Below are positions 9,747-20,444 of a stretch of DNA of 64,000 nucleotides, piece by piece. The DNA comes from Methyloceanibacter methanicus (GTDB lineage Bacteria; Pseudomonadota; Alphaproteobacteria; Rhizobiales; Methyloligellaceae), in the NCBI RefSeq assembly GCF_001723285.1, contig NZ_LPWG01000013.1, positions 124,001 through 188,000 on the forward strand. The letters are read 5' to 3'. The translations under genes and the position numbers were made by a program. How positions within the stretch are numbered: the first letter of the stretch is position 1; the number at the start of each line of letters is the position of its first letter. Under the pieces are notes generated by a model. That model was not told where the DNA came from and did not search any database. It was given only the letters and a program-made list of their open reading frames with translations.

Positions 9747-10916
9747 CTAGTTCGCGCTCGGCGCCGATTCTTGACGAACGAGGACTGTCCCTGCGCCGGG
9801 GCTTGCGCTGCCGCTGGCGGCGCGGCAGGCGGGGCCTGGAAGCCCGGAGGCCCCGGGACCTGCAGAGACGGCGCGCCTTGCTGTGCCGCCTGTGGCGGCG
9901 GCGCGATCTGCAGCTCGGAAGGCGATGTTTGGTCGAGGTCGAGATTGAGCTGAGGCGGCGGACCGCTCGGCGCGGGCTGGGCCTGCGGCGCGGGAGCCGC
10001 GGAGGCCTGGGCCGCGCCCTCCGGCGGAATGCCTTGCGCTTTCTTGTTAGCGGCCTCGATTTCCATCGGGTTGTACTCGGCTGTCTTGCAGGAACAGCCT
10101 TTCACGAACTCTTTGCGGTAGCGCAGCGCCACGGGCAGATCCATATAGGGCGACCCGCTTAGCGAGATCGCCTGTTCGATTTCCTGACCCGGGTTGCGAT
10201 AGACGTAGAGTTCGGCGGGGGCTGCGCAGCTGGCCTGGCACTTCTGGGCGTCCTCGGCCGCGTTGCGGCCGTAGGTCGAATAGTGGATCGGGAAGTAGAA
10301 GCCGTCGCAGAGCCGCACGCACACGGTCCGGTACCGCCGCCGGGATTGATGCTGCGATAGATCGGCGTCTGGTATTCCTGGCGCGGGCCGCCGAAGAAAT
10401 CGAACAGACCGCCGCCCGGTTCGGAGGCGCCGCTACAGCCATTACGCTGCATGGCGCGCTGAAGCTCTTGTATCCGCCGCCGGTTGCCGCCGCCGCCGAG
10501 CGAGGTCCGTTGCGCCTTGAGGCGTTCGGAGTGCCGGCGCGCGTCCTCGACGCGGGCGTCAAGCTCAGGCAGCGCGGCGTCCGTTTCAGGGCCCGGCCGA
10601 AGATGAGCATGCGCTCGTAGCAGCCGGCCCGATCCATCTCCGACTTCGCGGCGCGATAGACCTGGGTGGCTTGCGCGATTTCCTGGTTGAGGGCGGCGAG
10701 TTCCGGCTGGTTGGCGCCGCCGCCGCTCGCCGCGTTGATCTCCTGCTGCAACTGCATGCACCGGATATCCTGCTCGCTCTGAGCAAACCCGTCGCCGGAG
10801 AAGGCCAGGCAGCCCAAGACGAGCGCGGTCAGGCCGGCAAACGCCCGCGCGCCGAACGGCGCGGGACGTGCCGCGCATGGCGCCAGAACGCGCGCAAAAC
10901 CGCGATGGACCCTCAC
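9747..10916 (-). CDS. DUF2865 secreted protein (three frame breaks)
   Basis: Starts at 10916 with a signal peptide (FAGLTALVLGCLAFSGDGFAQ), followed by a helical segment (LQQEINAASGGGANQPELAA). The reading then moves frame near 10588, near 10330 and near 9785; each move fits one missing base. The joined product has about 390 residues: a helical N-terminus, FDFFGGPRQEYQTPIYRSI, the DUF2865 core VCVRLCDGFYFPIHYS and CQASC with YVYRNPGQEIE, then a Pro/Gln/Ala-rich tail ending VRQESAPSAN. DUF2865 is a cysteine-containing secreted family found largely in Hyphomicrobiales, with no assigned function. Confidence 0.8.
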
Positions 10917-11188
10917 GACAATCGTTCCAATCCTTGGGGAAACCTCAATAATGCATTATGCGCGCTCAGAATCTGCGGTCAATGCGGCATGAATAAGATG
11001 GTTTGCTTGACGATTTGGCAGTTTGACGCCATAAGCGGAGCCAAGATGACGTACCTGCAATCGAACCTTAGCATTTCGGGCTGCATTATTCCGCGCTAGC
11101 AAAATAGCTCGCACGGGTCGTTCTTCTTTTACCTATCCAATCATCACCGACGAACATCCGGCGGGCCTCAAGCCGAAGGGGCTTGTCA

Positions 11189-12634
11189 GTGTCGCTTACG
11201 ATCTACAATACGCTCACCCGCCGGAAAGAGCTCTTCGAGCCTCTCGATCCGGGCAATGTGCGCCTCTATGTCTGCGGGCCGACGGTCTACGACTACGCCC
11301 ATATCGGCAATGCGCGGCCCGTCATCGTGTTCGATGTGCTGTTCCGCCTGCTGCGGCACGTCTACGGGCCCGATCATGTGACCTATGTCCGCAACATCAC
11401 GGACGTGGACGACAAGATCAACGCGCGGGCGGCACGCGACTATCCGGACCTGCCGCTGAACGAGGCGATTCGCAAGGTCACGGAGAAGACCGAGGCGCAG
11501 TTCCACGACGACATGCATGCGCTCGGCGCGCTGGACCCCACGGTCGAGCCGCGCGCCACGGAGCACATCGAGCAGATGCGCGCCATGATCGACCGCTTGA
11601 TCGCCAAGGGCGCGGCCTATGTGGCCGAGGATCACGTGCTGTTCCGCGTGGCGTCCATGGCCGATTACGGGAAGCTTTCGGGACGGTCGCTGGACGAGAT
11701 GCTGGCGGGTGCGCGGGTCGAGGTGGCGCCCTTCAAGCAAGACCCGATGGACTTCGTGCTGTGGAAGCCCTCCAAGCCGGGTGAGCCCTCATGGCCGTCG
11801 CCGGGCGGGATCGAGAGACCGGGCCGGCCGGGCTGGCATATCGAATGCTCGGCCATGTCTGCGGCGCATCTGGGCGAAGTGTTCGACATTCACGGCGGCG
11901 GCATCGACCTCGTCTTCCCGCACCATGAGAACGAGATCGCCCAATCGCGCTGCGCCCACGGCACCGACGTCATGGCGAAGGTGTGGATGCATAACGGCTT
12001 CCTGCAGGTGGAAGGCGAGAAGATGTCGAAGAGCCTCGGCAATTTCGTCACCGTGCATGAGCTGCTGACCGGGTGGCAGGGCTATGCCTGGCCGGGCGAG
12101 GCGCTGCGCTTCAACATGTTCCGCACCCATTACCGCCAGCCGCTCGACTGGACGCTTGTGAGCCTCGACGAGGCCCACAAGACGCTGTGGGATTGGTATG
12201 GCGATGTGGAGGCCTTCGAGCCGGCGCCCGAGGTTCCGCCCGCGATCGTGGACGCGTTGTCCGACGATCTGAACACGCCGAAGGTCATCGCCGAGCTGCA
12301 CAAGCTTCATGGCGCCAAGGAGCATGCGCAACTCCGCGCGGCGCTTGGCTTCCTTGGCTTCTCGGGCAAGCGTGAAAACATCAAGCGGAACGTCGTAATC
12401 GACGTGCCTTCTGTAGCTATCGAGGTTCACGCCTTACCGCCCTCGATTGAGGCTGGCCCGTCAGACAAGCAAGTCAATGAGCGGGTCGCTGCACGTCTCG
12501 CCGCCCGCAAAGAGAAGAACTTCGCGGAAGCCGACCGCATTCGCGACGAACTCGAGGCCATGGGTATTGTCTTGATGGACGCGAAGGATCCGGAGACCGG
12601 CGAACTCGTGACCACGTGGGAGGTCGCGCGATGA
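11189..12634 (+). CDS. cysS: Cysteine--tRNA ligase
   Basis: Class I synthetase that charges tRNA-Cys. The GTG at 11189 (VSLTIYNTL) lies eight bases after an AAGGGG ribosome site; a TTG two codons earlier is too close to that site. Motifs are [15 protein letters not shown] near residue 30 (zinc Cys and HIGN), [10 protein letters not shown] and [11 protein letters not shown] (remaining zinc ligands), and [10 protein letters not shown] (KMSKS). The C-terminal [18 protein letters not shown] is the usual tRNA-binding helix. The stop overlaps the next ATG, and the run continues through a GNAT gene and a mini-protein to cimA. Confidence 0.97.
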   Translation: MSLTIYNTLTRRKELFEPLDPGNVRLYVCGPTVYDYAHIGNARPVIVFDVLFRLLRHVYGPDHVTYVRNITDVDDKINARAARDYPDLPLNEAIRKVTEKTEAQFHDDMHALGALDPTVEPRATEHIEQMRAMIDRLIAKGAAYVAEDHVLFRVASMADYGKLSGRSLDEMLAGARVEVAPFKQDPMDFVLWKPSKPGEPSWPSPGGIERPGRPGWHIECSAMSAAHLGEVFDIHGGGIDLVFPHHENEIAQSRCAHGTDVMAKVWMHNGFLQVEGEKMSKSLGNFVTVHELLTGWQGYAWPGEALRFNMFRTHYRQPLDWTLVSLDEAHKTLWDWYGDVEAFEPAPEVPPAIVDALSDDLNTPKVIAELHKLHGAKEHAQLRAALGFLGFSGKRENIKRNVVIDVPSVAIEVHALPPSIEAGPSDKQVNERVAARLAARKEKNFAEADRIRDELEAMGIVLMDAKDPETGELVTTWEVAR

Positions 12635-13137
12635 GTGCCGAAGCGAACCCACAACTGGCGCTGCGCCCCATGCTGCCGGGCGAGGCGCAGCTGCTCGCCG
12701 AGATCTTCCGCGCCAGTATCCGGGAACTCACCCAGGACGACTACGAAGAAGAGCAGCAGGAAGCCTGGGTTGCCGCTGCCAACGACGAGGCGGCCTTCGC
12801 CAAGACGCTGGCCGATCACACCACCATCGTCGCGACCATGGGCGGATCGCCCGTGGGCTTCGCGTCGCTGGAGTCGGACGACAAGGTCGGCTTCCTCTAC
12901 GTGCACCCCGCCGCGGTCGAGCGCGGTGTCGGCACCTTGCTGGCCGATGCGCTCGAGAAGATCGCGGGCGGACGCGGGGCGAAGGATCTGAGCGTCGATG
13001 CGAGCGACAGCGCCTACGACTTCTTCAGCAAGCGCGGCTACGCCGCCCAGCAGCGCAACAGCGTCCGCCGCGGCGATGAGTGGCTCTCCAACACAACCAT
13101 GAAGAAGACCCTGCCGGGTCCGGAGACGGTACAATGA
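12631..13137 (+). CDS. GNAT-family N-acetyltransferase
   Basis: A 168-residue acetyl-CoA-dependent acetyltransferase. The fold is recognised from [18 protein letters not shown] at the start, the acceptor strand [18 protein letters not shown] (acetyl-CoA loop near residue 95) and [10 protein letters not shown] near residue 132. The substrate is unknown. The ATG overlaps the cysS stop and its own stop overlaps the next small gene, each by ATGA, so the three are translationally coupled. Confidence 0.88.
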   Translation: MSAEANPQLALRPMLPGEAQLLAEIFRASIRELTQDDYEEEQQEAWVAAANDEAAFAKTLADHTTIVATMGGSPVGFASLESDDKVGFLYVHPAAVERGVGTLLADALEKIAGGRGAKDLSVDASDSAYDFFSKRGYAAQQRNSVRRGDEWLSNTTMKKTLPGPETVQ

Positions 13138-13256
13138 GCGATTTTCTGAAAGACACCCCGTTCAAGGGCTCGCGCCGCGTCTATCTCGTGATCAAGATCG
13201 CGGTGCTGGTGCTCGCCGTGCTGCTGGCCCTGCGCTACCTGTTCGGGGTGGTCTAG
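13134..13256 (+). CDS. Mini membrane protein, 40 residues
   Basis: A short gene of 40 codons. Its ATG overlaps the stop of the GNAT gene (ATGA) and its stop lies 3 bases before the cimA start. The product starts [15 protein letters not shown], followed by one hydrophobic helix (LVIKIAVLVLAVLLALRYLF) and ends GVV. The basic cluster before the helix predicts a single-pass inner-membrane protein. No function is recognised; the tight packing supports it being a real gene. Confidence 0.65.
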   Translation: MSDFLKDTPFKGSRRVYLVIKIAVLVLAVLLALRYLFGVV

Positions 13257-13259
13257 GCT

Positions 13260-14857
13260 ATGACGCGCGAAACCCTTTCCCTTTACGATACGACTTTGCG
13301 GGACGGCGCCCAGACCCAAGCGTCGACTTCTCGCTCGAGGAAAAATTGCTGATCGCCGAACAGCTCGACCGGCTTGGCATCGACTATGTGGAAGCCGGCT
13401 ATCCGGGCGCGAACCCCATCGACACGGATCTGTTCGGGCAAGACCGCAAGCTCGGCGCCAAGGTCACCGCCTTCGGCATGACGAAGCGGCCCGGCCGGTC
13501 GATCTCGAACGATCCCGGCTTCCAGGCGCTTCTGTCGGCGGAGGCGGACGCGATCTGCCTCGTGGGCAAGACCTGGGACTTCCATGTGGACGTGGCGCTC
13601 GGCGTCACGCTCGAGGAGAACCTCGCCGGCATCAAGGAGTCCGTCGAGGCCGTGGTGGCCTCGGGCCGCGAGGCGCTGCTCGACTGCGAGCATTTCTTCG
13701 ACGGCTACAAGGCCAACCCGGACTACGCGCTGTCCTGCGCCAAGACCGCCTACGAGGCGGGAGCCCGCTGGGTCGTGTTGTGCGATACCAATGGCGGCAC
13801 GTTGCCGGAGGAGGTCGAGGCCATCGTCACGGAGGTCGTCGCGCATGTCCCGGGCGATCACGTCGGCATTCACGTGCACAACGACACGGATAACGGCGTC
13901 GCCAATTCGCTCGCGGCGGTGCGCGCCGGCGCGCGGCAAATTCAAGGGACGCTGAACGGTCTCGGGGAGCGCTGCGGCAACGCCAATCTAACGTCGATCA
14001 TCCCCACGCTGTTGCTCAAGGGCGGTTACGCCGACCGGTTCGAAACCAAGATCACGCCGGAGAAACTCGGCACGCTGACCCATGCCTCGCGCGTTCTCGA
14101 CGAGATGCTGAACCAGGCCCCGGACCGGCACGCACCTTATGTGGGCGAGGCGGCGTTCGCGCATAAGGGCGGCATCCACGTTTCGGCCGTGCAGAAGGAC
14201 CCGCGCACCTACGAACACGTGCCGCCGGAGACGGTCGGCAATGCGCGTAAGCTGCTGGTCTCGAACCAGGGCGGCCGCTCCAACGTCCTCGCGCAGCTGG
14301 AAAGCATCGGGCTCGCCGTGCCCAAGGACGATCCGCGGGTGGTGCGGCTGGTCGACCTGGTGAAGGAGCGCGAGGCCGTCGGGTACGCCTATGAGGCGGC
14401 CGAGGCCTCGTTCGAACTCCTGGCGCGGCGCATGCTGGACACGGTGCCGCAGTTCTTCGAGGTTGACTCGTTCCGGGTCATGGTCGAGCGGCGTCACAAT
14501 GCTGTGGGCGCGCTCGTGACCGTATCGGAGGCGACGGTCAAGGCGCGTGTCGACGGCAACACGGTGATGTCGGTCGGAGAGGGCAACGGTCCCGTCAACG
14601 CGCTGGACAATGCGCTGCGCAAGGATCTCGGGCCGTATCAAAGCTATATCGACGACCTGAAGCTCGTGGACTACAAAGTCCGTATCCTGACGGGCGGCAC
14701 GGACGCGGTCACGCGCGTCCTCATCGAAAGCCGCGACGGCGAAGGGCGGCGCTGGTTCACGGTCGGCGTGTCGCCGAATATCGTCGATGCCTCCTTCGAG
14801 GCCTTGCTCGACTCGATCAACTACAAGCTGATCCGCGACGGCGCGCCGGCGCCTTGA
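13260..14857 (+). CDS. cimA: (R)-citramalate synthase (frame broken near 13320)
   Basis: Condenses pyruvate with acetyl-CoA to citramalate, the threonine-independent entry to isoleucine. The ATG at 13260 gives LSLYDTTLRDGAQTQ; then one base is missing (a G in the codon after TQ) and the rest continues as VDFSLEEKLLIAEQLDRLGI in the frame ending at 14857. The joined length is 532 residues, as expected. HMGL-like signatures include the metal ligands in HVHNDTDNGVANS and NGLGERCGNANL; a LeuA-type regulatory domain occupies the last third. The flanks of the break are perfectly conserved, so a base-calling error is likely. Confidence 0.92.
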
Positions 14858-14901
14858 GCCAGGGCGTGGTTATGGGAGGAGCGCTCTTGGGAGGAGCGGC
14901 T

Positions 14902-15321
14902 ATGGGACACGAAAGCGACGAACGGATGCGAACCGCGCATTGCGCTTGCGGTGCCATGACCGTGTCGACGCGCGGCGAGCCGGCCGATGTCTATCTGTGC
15001 AGTTGCCTCGACTGCCAGCGCGGGACGGGAAGCGCGTTCTCCTACGGGGCGCTCTTTCCGGAGCCTGCCGTCCGCATGGCGGGCGAAACCCGCACGTACA
15101 CGCATCGCGCGGAGTCCGGCCGGTCCGTCGTGAGCTGGTTCTGCCCCACGTGCGGCACGACGGTCGCGTTCCGGGCCGAAGGCCTGCCGGGCATGGTCGG
15201 GGTTCCGGCCGGCTGCTTCGCCGATCCCGGCTTCGCAAAGCCCACGAAGTTGTTCTGGGCCTCGCGGCGGCATCATTGGCTCGACTTGCCGGACGATATC
15301 GCGCCGATCGAAACCCAGTAG
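14902..15321 (+). CDS. GFA / CENP-V family zinc protein
   Basis: A 139-residue protein of the glutathione-dependent formaldehyde-activating (GFA) fold. The zinc-binding cysteines lie in HCACGAM, CSCLDCQ and CPTCG. The ATG at 14902 follows a GGAGG-like site; earlier in-frame starts at 14854 and 14872 overlap or crowd the end of cimA and give a Gly/Ala-rich leader. Most family members, unlike the founding Gfa protein, have no proven role in formaldehyde metabolism. Confidence 0.87.
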   Translation: MGHESDERMRTAHCACGAMTVSTRGEPADVYLCSCLDCQRGTGSAFSYGALFPEPAVRMAGETRTYTHRAESGRSVVSWFCPTCGTTVAFRAEGLPGMVGVPAGCFADPGFAKPTKLFWASRRHHWLDLPDDIAPIETQ

Positions 15322-15323
15322 GC

Positions 15324-15936
15324 TCAGAACTTCGCCACCGCCGGCGCTTCGGCCTCCGGCCCCGGTTCCAACTCGGCCAGAGACCGGTGGATGACCGGCA
15401 GCACGTCATGAGCGCTGTCGGCGACGCTCATCTTCAGTTCGAATCCGGAGCGGATGAAGTTGTGCTCCGTCATCTTGTCGAACAGGTCGAGCAGGGGATC
15501 CCAGAAGCCCTCAATGTTCACGAGCACGATCGGCTTGCGGTGCCGGCCGAGCTGCGACCAGGTGAGTTGTTCGACAAATTCCTCGAGCGTGCCGAGGCCG
15601 CCGGGCAGGGCGACGAAGGCGTCCGACTTCTCGAACATGAGATGCTTGCGCTCGTGCATGGTTTCGACCACGACGAGTTCTTGCACGTCGAGGAGCATGC
15701 GTTCGCGCCCGTGGAGGAATCCGGGCATGATCCCGGTAACGTGGCCGCCGTGCTTCAGGACCGCGCGGGCGACGATGCCCATGAGCCCCAGGTCGCCGCC
15801 GCCATAGACAAGCCGCGTGTCGGTGGAGGCCAGCGCCTGGCCGAGCTCGCGGGCGGCTCGGCAAGGCCGGGTTCTGCCCGGCACCGGATCCGCAATAAAC
15901 ACAGACGGTTTCAACTCTGCGACGGCGCTCCGTCAT
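15324..15936 (-). CDS. LOG-family nucleoside monophosphate phosphoribohydrolase (frame broken near 15868)
   Basis: LOG-family Rossmann protein, which cleaves the base from nucleoside 5'-monophosphates such as cytokinin nucleotides. The start at 15936 gives VETVCVYCGSGAGQNPA; the remainder (AARELGQALAS onward) lies in another frame. Unlike the other breaks here, this one needs two missing bases or one extra base. The main body has the motifs YGGGDLGLMG and PGGLGTLEEF, the hallmark of the family. About 204 residues, converging on the GFA gene with 2 bases between. Confidence 0.87.
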
Positions 15937-16139
15937 GAAAACTCCCGCGATCCGCGCCCCTTCCAGTCTCGGGGGCCATCTGGCATCGGGCGACGCGAGT
16001 CGTCAAGAATCGCGACGGCGCGCGGTTCTTGCCGATCGTTGTGGCAGTGGCATGAACGATTGGCTAGGGTTCGCCCCCGCATGGCCGGCAGAGCCATGGC
16101 CCCGGCAACGACAATGCATTGAGTGAGGACGTGATCACG

Positions 16140-16595
16140 ATGATGGGCTGCAGTTTCCTGGTTCGAATGGCGGCGATCGCCGCCGCTTTGAGTGTCTTTC
16201 CGGTCGCGCCTGCCCTGGCCGAGGATGCGGCGCCGGACGCGGATGTCGTTGGCAAGGCCTCGTCGCCGTCGCACAAGGCGCCGATCAAAGTGGAGGTGGT
16301 GGACTACAAGCGCGGCGAGGACGGTCCCGGAACCTTGAAAATGTCAGGCAAGGCCATTCCGGGCCTCGATCTCCACGTCTTCGTGGACGATAGACCCTTC
16401 GCTTTGGTCAAGATGGCCGAAGGAGAAGGAACGTGGAGCACCGAGGATCAGATCCAGCTCAGCGAGGACGTTCATGTGGTGCGCATCCAACAATTCGACG
16501 AGAAGACCCAAATGCCGGCGGCGACAGCAATGTTCAGGCTAAAGCTGACTCCCCCGAGCCCGGAGGATCTGGCTGCGCCGCCGCCGAGCCGGTAG
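16140..16595 (+). CDS. Secreted protein with Ig-like/LysM-associated domain
   Basis: The product is about 151 residues with a signal peptide (MAAIAAALSVFPVAPALAED). The mature part has a short beta-rich domain: PIKVEVVDYKRGEDGPGTLK, GKAIPGLDLHVFVDD and AEGEGTWSTE. This pattern resembles the repeated Ig-like modules in LysM proteins of Hyphomicrobiales, but no LysM is present here. The start could be the ATG at 16140 or 16143, or an upstream GTG or TTG; the ATG best frames the signal peptide. Function unknown, probably periplasmic. Confidence 0.65.
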   Translation: MMGCSFLVRMAAIAAALSVFPVAPALAEDAAPDADVVGKASSPSHKAPIKVEVVDYKRGEDGPGTLKMSGKAIPGLDLHVFVDDRPFALVKMAEGEGTWSTEDQIQLSEDVHVVRIQQFDEKTQMPAATAMFRLKLTPPSPEDLAAPPPSR

Positions 16596-16851
16596 CCGGG
16601 GATATTCCGGTCCGGTCTTTCGGGCGTCGGTGAGCCAAACGCCAGGGGGCCGATGCGTGCCTGTGCACTTGGCGCTGGCGCGCCCGCAGGCTATATCGAT
16701 GGGGATGGAGGGGGCGGCCATGACGGCGCGCCCCTTTTCCGATGCGCGACCGGTCCTCTCGGCTCAGGCGCCGCCTCTTTCGCCCCTTGAACCTCCGGCC
16801 GGTCCGATTGAACGCGTTGCGCGATAGCGCTCTGAAAGAAAAGCCTTTTTT

Positions 16852-18828
16852 ATGAGAGATCGGCTGCCGCAATCCACCAGCGATGTCCTGCTATCGGCAA
16901 GGGCCGGCCAGGCGTCCGTCCTGCGGGAGCTGTTGCCCTATGTCTGGCAGGAGGGGCGGCCGGATCTGCATCGGCGTGTCGTGCTGGCCTTTATCGCGCT
17001 GATCCTGGCTAAGGCGGTCACGCTGGCGGTGCCGATCGCCTACAAGAATGCGGTCGACTATCTGACCGGCCAAGGTCCCGCAGGCGCCGAGGCGGGCAGC
17101 ACGTTTCTCGGCCTCGCACTCGTCCCGATCATGCTCATCGTGGCCTATGGCGTGGGGCGCGTCCTCATGGTGCTGTTTGCCCAGCTCCGGGACATGATCT
17201 TCACGGTCGTGACGCAAAATGCCGTGCGTCAGCTCGCGAACCGGACCTTCCGCCATCTGCACAGCCTGTCCCTCAAGTTTCATCTGGAGCGGCGTACGGG
17301 CGGGCTGAACCGGGTCATCGAACGCGGCGTCAACGGCGTCGACACGATCCTGCGCATGGCGATCTTGAACATGATCCCGACCGCGGTCGAACTCGTCATG
17401 ATCGCCGGCCTCGTGGCCTGGTATTTCGGCTGGATCTACGTGGGGGTCCTGTTGGCCATGGTCGTGGCCTATGTCTGGTTCACGTTCTTCGCCACCGAGA
17501 AACGCATCGCCATTCGCCGGGACATGAACGAGAGCGATACGGAGGCGAACTCGAAGGCGGTCGACAGCCTGCTCAATTTCGAGACCGTCAAATATTTCGG
17601 CAACGAGGACTTGGAGGCGCGGCGCTTCGATGCCTCCATGGCGCGCTACGAGAAGGCGGCGGTTCGCACCTATACGACGCTCGGCTTTCTGAACTCCGGT
17701 CAGGCCGTCATCTTCAGCACCGGCATGGTCGTGTGCATGCTGCTGGCCGCGCGCGACGTGTCGCAAGGGGTTCTGACCGTCGGCGACTTCGTGATGATCA
17801 ACGCCATTCTGATCCAGCTTTTCATGCCGCTGAACTTCATGGGCATGGTCTATCGCGAGATCAAGCAGGGGCTCGTGGATATGGAAACCATGTTCGCGCT
17901 GTTGAAGGAGCCGGCCGAGATCGTCGATCGGCCCGGCGCCAAGCCCTTGCGCGTGGACAACGGCGCGATCTCGTTCAAGAACGTCTCCTTCGCCTACGAG
18001 CCCGGGCGGCCCATCCTGAAAGACATCTCCTTCGACGTGCCCCCGGGGAAGATGGTGGCGATCGTCGGTCCCTCCGGGGCGGGCAAGTCGACGATCTCGC
18101 GCATCCTGTTCCGCTTCTACGACGTGAACCAAGGCACGGTCGCGATCGACGGGCAGAACATCCAGGACGTGACCCAAAGCTCGCTGCGCGCGGCGATCGG
18201 CATGGTTCCGCAGGACACGGTGCTGTTCAACGACACGATCGAATACAATATCCGTTACGGGCGCCCGGACGCGACCGAGGCCGAGGTTCACGAGGCGGCG
18301 CGCATGGCGCAGATCGACGATTTCATCCTGGCGCTGCCGCTCGGCTACGACTCGCTCGTCGGCGAGCGCGGCCTGAAGCTGTCCGGCGGCGAGAAGCAGC
18401 GCGTGGCGATCGCCCGGACCATCCTGAAATCGCCGCCGATCCTGATGCTGGACGAGGCGACGTCCGCGCTCGACAGCCACACCGAAAAAGAGATTCAGGA
18501 CGCGCTCGAGCAGGTGGCCCGCGACCGTACGAGTCTCGTCATCGCCCACCGGCTGTCGACCGTCGTCCATGCAGACAACATCATCGTGCTCGAACAGGGC
18601 CGCATCGTGGAGCAGGGGCGGCACGCGGAGCTTCTGGCGCGGGACGGGCTCTATGCCAGCCTGTGGGCGCGTCAGCGCGAGGCCGACGAGGCCCGCGAGA
18701 TTTTGGCGCACGCCCAGGAGGCCGAAGAGGTGGATGATAAGGGCGCCGGGCGCCGGGGTGCGGACGCGCCGGCGTCGTCCATGGCCGACGATTGGCTCGA
18801 TGAGGACGAAGTGTTGGCGTCAAGCTGA
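16852..18828 (+). CDS. Atm1-type ABC exporter (ABCB7/HMT family), fused membrane and ATPase domains
   Basis: A half-transporter of 658 residues acting as an inner-membrane homodimer. Six membrane helices span roughly residues 40-330. The ATPase domain has Walker A GPSGAGKST, the signature LSGGEKQR, Walker B ILMLDEATSALD and the switch His in IAHRLSTV. NFETVKYFGNEDLEARRFD is the characteristic Atm1/HMT1 segment; characterised bacterial relatives export glutathione-conjugated metals or glutathione derivatives, which would fit the thiol genes nearby. The psd-pssA pair follows on the same strand after 20 bases. Confidence 0.93.
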   Translation: MRDRLPQSTSDVLLSARAGQASVLRELLPYVWQEGRPDLHRRVVLAFIALILAKAVTLAVPIAYKNAVDYLTGQGPAGAEAGSTFLGLALVPIMLIVAYGVGRVLMVLFAQLRDMIFTVVTQNAVRQLANRTFRHLHSLSLKFHLERRTGGLNRVIERGVNGVDTILRMAILNMIPTAVELVMIAGLVAWYFGWIYVGVLLAMVVAYVWFTFFATEKRIAIRRDMNESDTEANSKAVDSLLNFETVKYFGNEDLEARRFDASMARYEKAAVRTYTTLGFLNSGQAVIFSTGMVVCMLLAARDVSQGVLTVGDFVMINAILIQLFMPLNFMGMVYREIKQGLVDMETMFALLKEPAEIVDRPGAKPLRVDNGAISFKNVSFAYEPGRPILKDISFDVPPGKMVAIVGPSGAGKSTISRILFRFYDVNQGTVAIDGQNIQDVTQSSLRAAIGMVPQDTVLFNDTIEYNIRYGRPDATEAEVHEAARMAQIDDFILALPLGYDSLVGERGLKLSGGEKQRVAIARTILKSPPILMLDEATSALDSHTEKEIQDALEQVARDRTSLVIAHRLSTVVHADNIIVLEQGRIVEQGRHAELLARDGLYASLWARQREADEAREILAHAQEAEEVDDKGAGRRGADAPASSMADDWLDEDEVLASS

Positions 18829-18848
18829 CGATCGAAACGGGGAAACGT

Positions 18849-19553
18849 ATGGACGACCGGCATAACCTGCTTGATACGATCGCGAACGCGTTCGTGCCGA
18901 TTCATCCGGACGGCTACAAATTCGTGGCCATCGGTGCGATCGCGACGCTGTTCCTTTTTCTGTTCGCGCCGACGTTGGGCTGGCTGTGTGCGCTCGGCAC
19001 CGTGTTCTGCGCCTATTTCTTCCGCGATCCCGAACGGGTGACGCCAGACCGGCCGGGCCTCGTCGTGAGCGCGGCCGACGGCAAGGTCTCCGCCGTGGTC
19101 GAAGACGCCATGGCGCCGCGCGAGCTGGCGCTGGGGACGGCCACGCTGACGCGCATCTCCGTCTTCCTGTCGGTCTTCGACGTGCACATCGTGCGCGCGC
19201 CCGTCGGCGGAAAGATCATCCATAGCGCCTACGTCCATGGGGCCTTCCTCAACGCCGAGCTCGACAAGGCGAGCGAGGAGAACGAGCGGCAGGCCTTCGT
19301 CATCGAGACCAAGTCCGGCGTGAAGATCGGCGTCGTGCTGATCGCGGGGCTCGTGGCCCGGCGGATCGTGCCCTTCGTGGGCGACGGCGACAGCCTCGAG
19401 GCCGGGCAGCGCATGGGCCTGATCCGCTTCGGCAGCCGCGTCGACCTGTACCTGCCGCCGGACACCGATACCTTGGCCGAGATCGGCCAGACGGCCATTG
19501 CCGGCGAAACCGTGCTCGCCCATCTTGCGGGCGAGGCGAAGGGGAGGGCCTGA
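18849..19553 (+). CDS. psd: Phosphatidylserine decarboxylase proenzyme
   Basis: Makes phosphatidylethanolamine from phosphatidylserine at the inner membrane. The 234-residue protein is the short archaeal/alphaproteobacterial type. The membrane anchor is near residues 23-55 (AIATLFLFLFAPTLGWLC), SVFLSVFDVHIVRAPV is the catalytic region, and GLIRFGSRVDLYLP near residue 200 carries the Gly-Ser self-cleavage site that generates the pyruvoyl group. It sits 6 bases before pssA, which supplies its substrate. Confidence 0.95.
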   Translation: MDDRHNLLDTIANAFVPIHPDGYKFVAIGAIATLFLFLFAPTLGWLCALGTVFCAYFFRDPERVTPDRPGLVVSAADGKVSAVVEDAMAPRELALGTATLTRISVFLSVFDVHIVRAPVGGKIIHSAYVHGAFLNAELDKASEENERQAFVIETKSGVKIGVVLIAGLVARRIVPFVGDGDSLEAGQRMGLIRFGSRVDLYLPPDTDTLAEIGQTAIAGETVLAHLAGEAKGRA

Positions 19554-19559
19554 CAACAG

Positions 19560-20444
19560 ATGTTTCCGCCCTTCGATCCGGAACGGGACGACAAGAAGCT
19601 GCGGCAACGGCTTCTCGTGCGCGGCGAGGTTCCCATCCGCGTTCTCATTCCGAATATCTTTACGCTCGTCGGGCTGTGCGCGGGGCTGACCGCGATCCGT
19701 ATGGGGATCGAGCATCGCTGGGACATGGCGGTGGCGGCGCTCGTGTTCGCGGCTTTTCTGGACGGGATCGACGGCCATGTGGCGCGGCTGTTGAAGGCCT
19801 CGACGCGCTTCGGCGCGGAACTGGACAGCCTCGCCGACTTCGTGAATTTCGGCGTGGCGCCGGCCATCATCCTGTTCGCGTGGTCGCTTGAAGACCTGCG
19901 CAGCTTGGGCTGGATCGCCGTCCTTGTCTTCGCGGTCTGTTCGGCCTTGCGCCTCGCGCGTTTCAATGTCTCGCTCAATCAGACCGACCAGCCGGTCTGG
20001 AAGAAATCCTTCTTCGTGGGCGTGCCGGCCCCGGCGGGCGCCATCATCGTTCTCCTGCCGATCTATGCCCAGGATCTCGGGATTCATTGGCCGAGCCTCA
20101 CGCCGCTCGTGCTGCTCTATACGATCGCCGTGGCGCTGCTGATGGTCTCGAACGTGCCCACCTTCTCCATCAAGATGCTCGGACAGCGGATTCACCGCGA
20201 GTACGTGCCCCCGCTTTTTGTCCTGGCGGCCCTTTTCATTGCCTTGCTTTTGACCTATCCAGCTCACACCCTGTTCGTGGGGTCCTTGGTCTATTTGGCT
20301 CTGATGCCCGTCAGCGCATACCGCTATGTCCTTGCAAAACGGAAGGCAGACGCTTACGCCAAATCCCACAACGGCGCGGGTGCCGAAGCCGATACGGGCT
20401 CGGACAACGAGTCTGAAACGACACGTATGAGTACGGATTTATGA
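19560..20444 (+). CDS. pssA: CDP-diacylglycerol--serine O-phosphatidyltransferase
   Basis: Makes phosphatidylserine from CDP-diacylglycerol and serine. The CDP-alcohol phosphotransferase motif is complete: DGIDGHVAR, then eight residues and GAELDSLAD, near residues 77-100. About eight membrane helices follow, and the 294-residue protein ends in a charged tail. The stop overlaps the ATG of cysD by ATGA, so phospholipid and sulfate-activation genes form one continuous run. Confidence 0.95.
   Translation: MFPPFDPERDDKKLRQRLLVRGEVPIRVLIPNIFTLVGLCAGLTAIRMGIEHRWDMAVAALVFAAFLDGIDGHVARLLKASTRFGAELDSLADFVNFGVAPAIILFAWSLEDLRSLGWIAVLVFAVCSALRLARFNVSLNQTDQPVWKKSFFVGVPAPAGAIIVLLPIYAQDLGIHWPSLTPLVLLYTIAVALLMVSNVPTFSIKMLGQRIHREYVPPLFVLAALFIALLLTYPAHTLFVGSLVYLALMPVSAYRYVLAKRKADAYAKSHNGAGAEADTGSDNESETTRMSTDL

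Noticed and set aside
16596-16851. Small plus-strand frame (about 65 codons) before the Atm1-like exporter
   Set aside because: Pro/Ala/Arg-rich with no ribosome site or motif; it looks like non-coding leader sequence.
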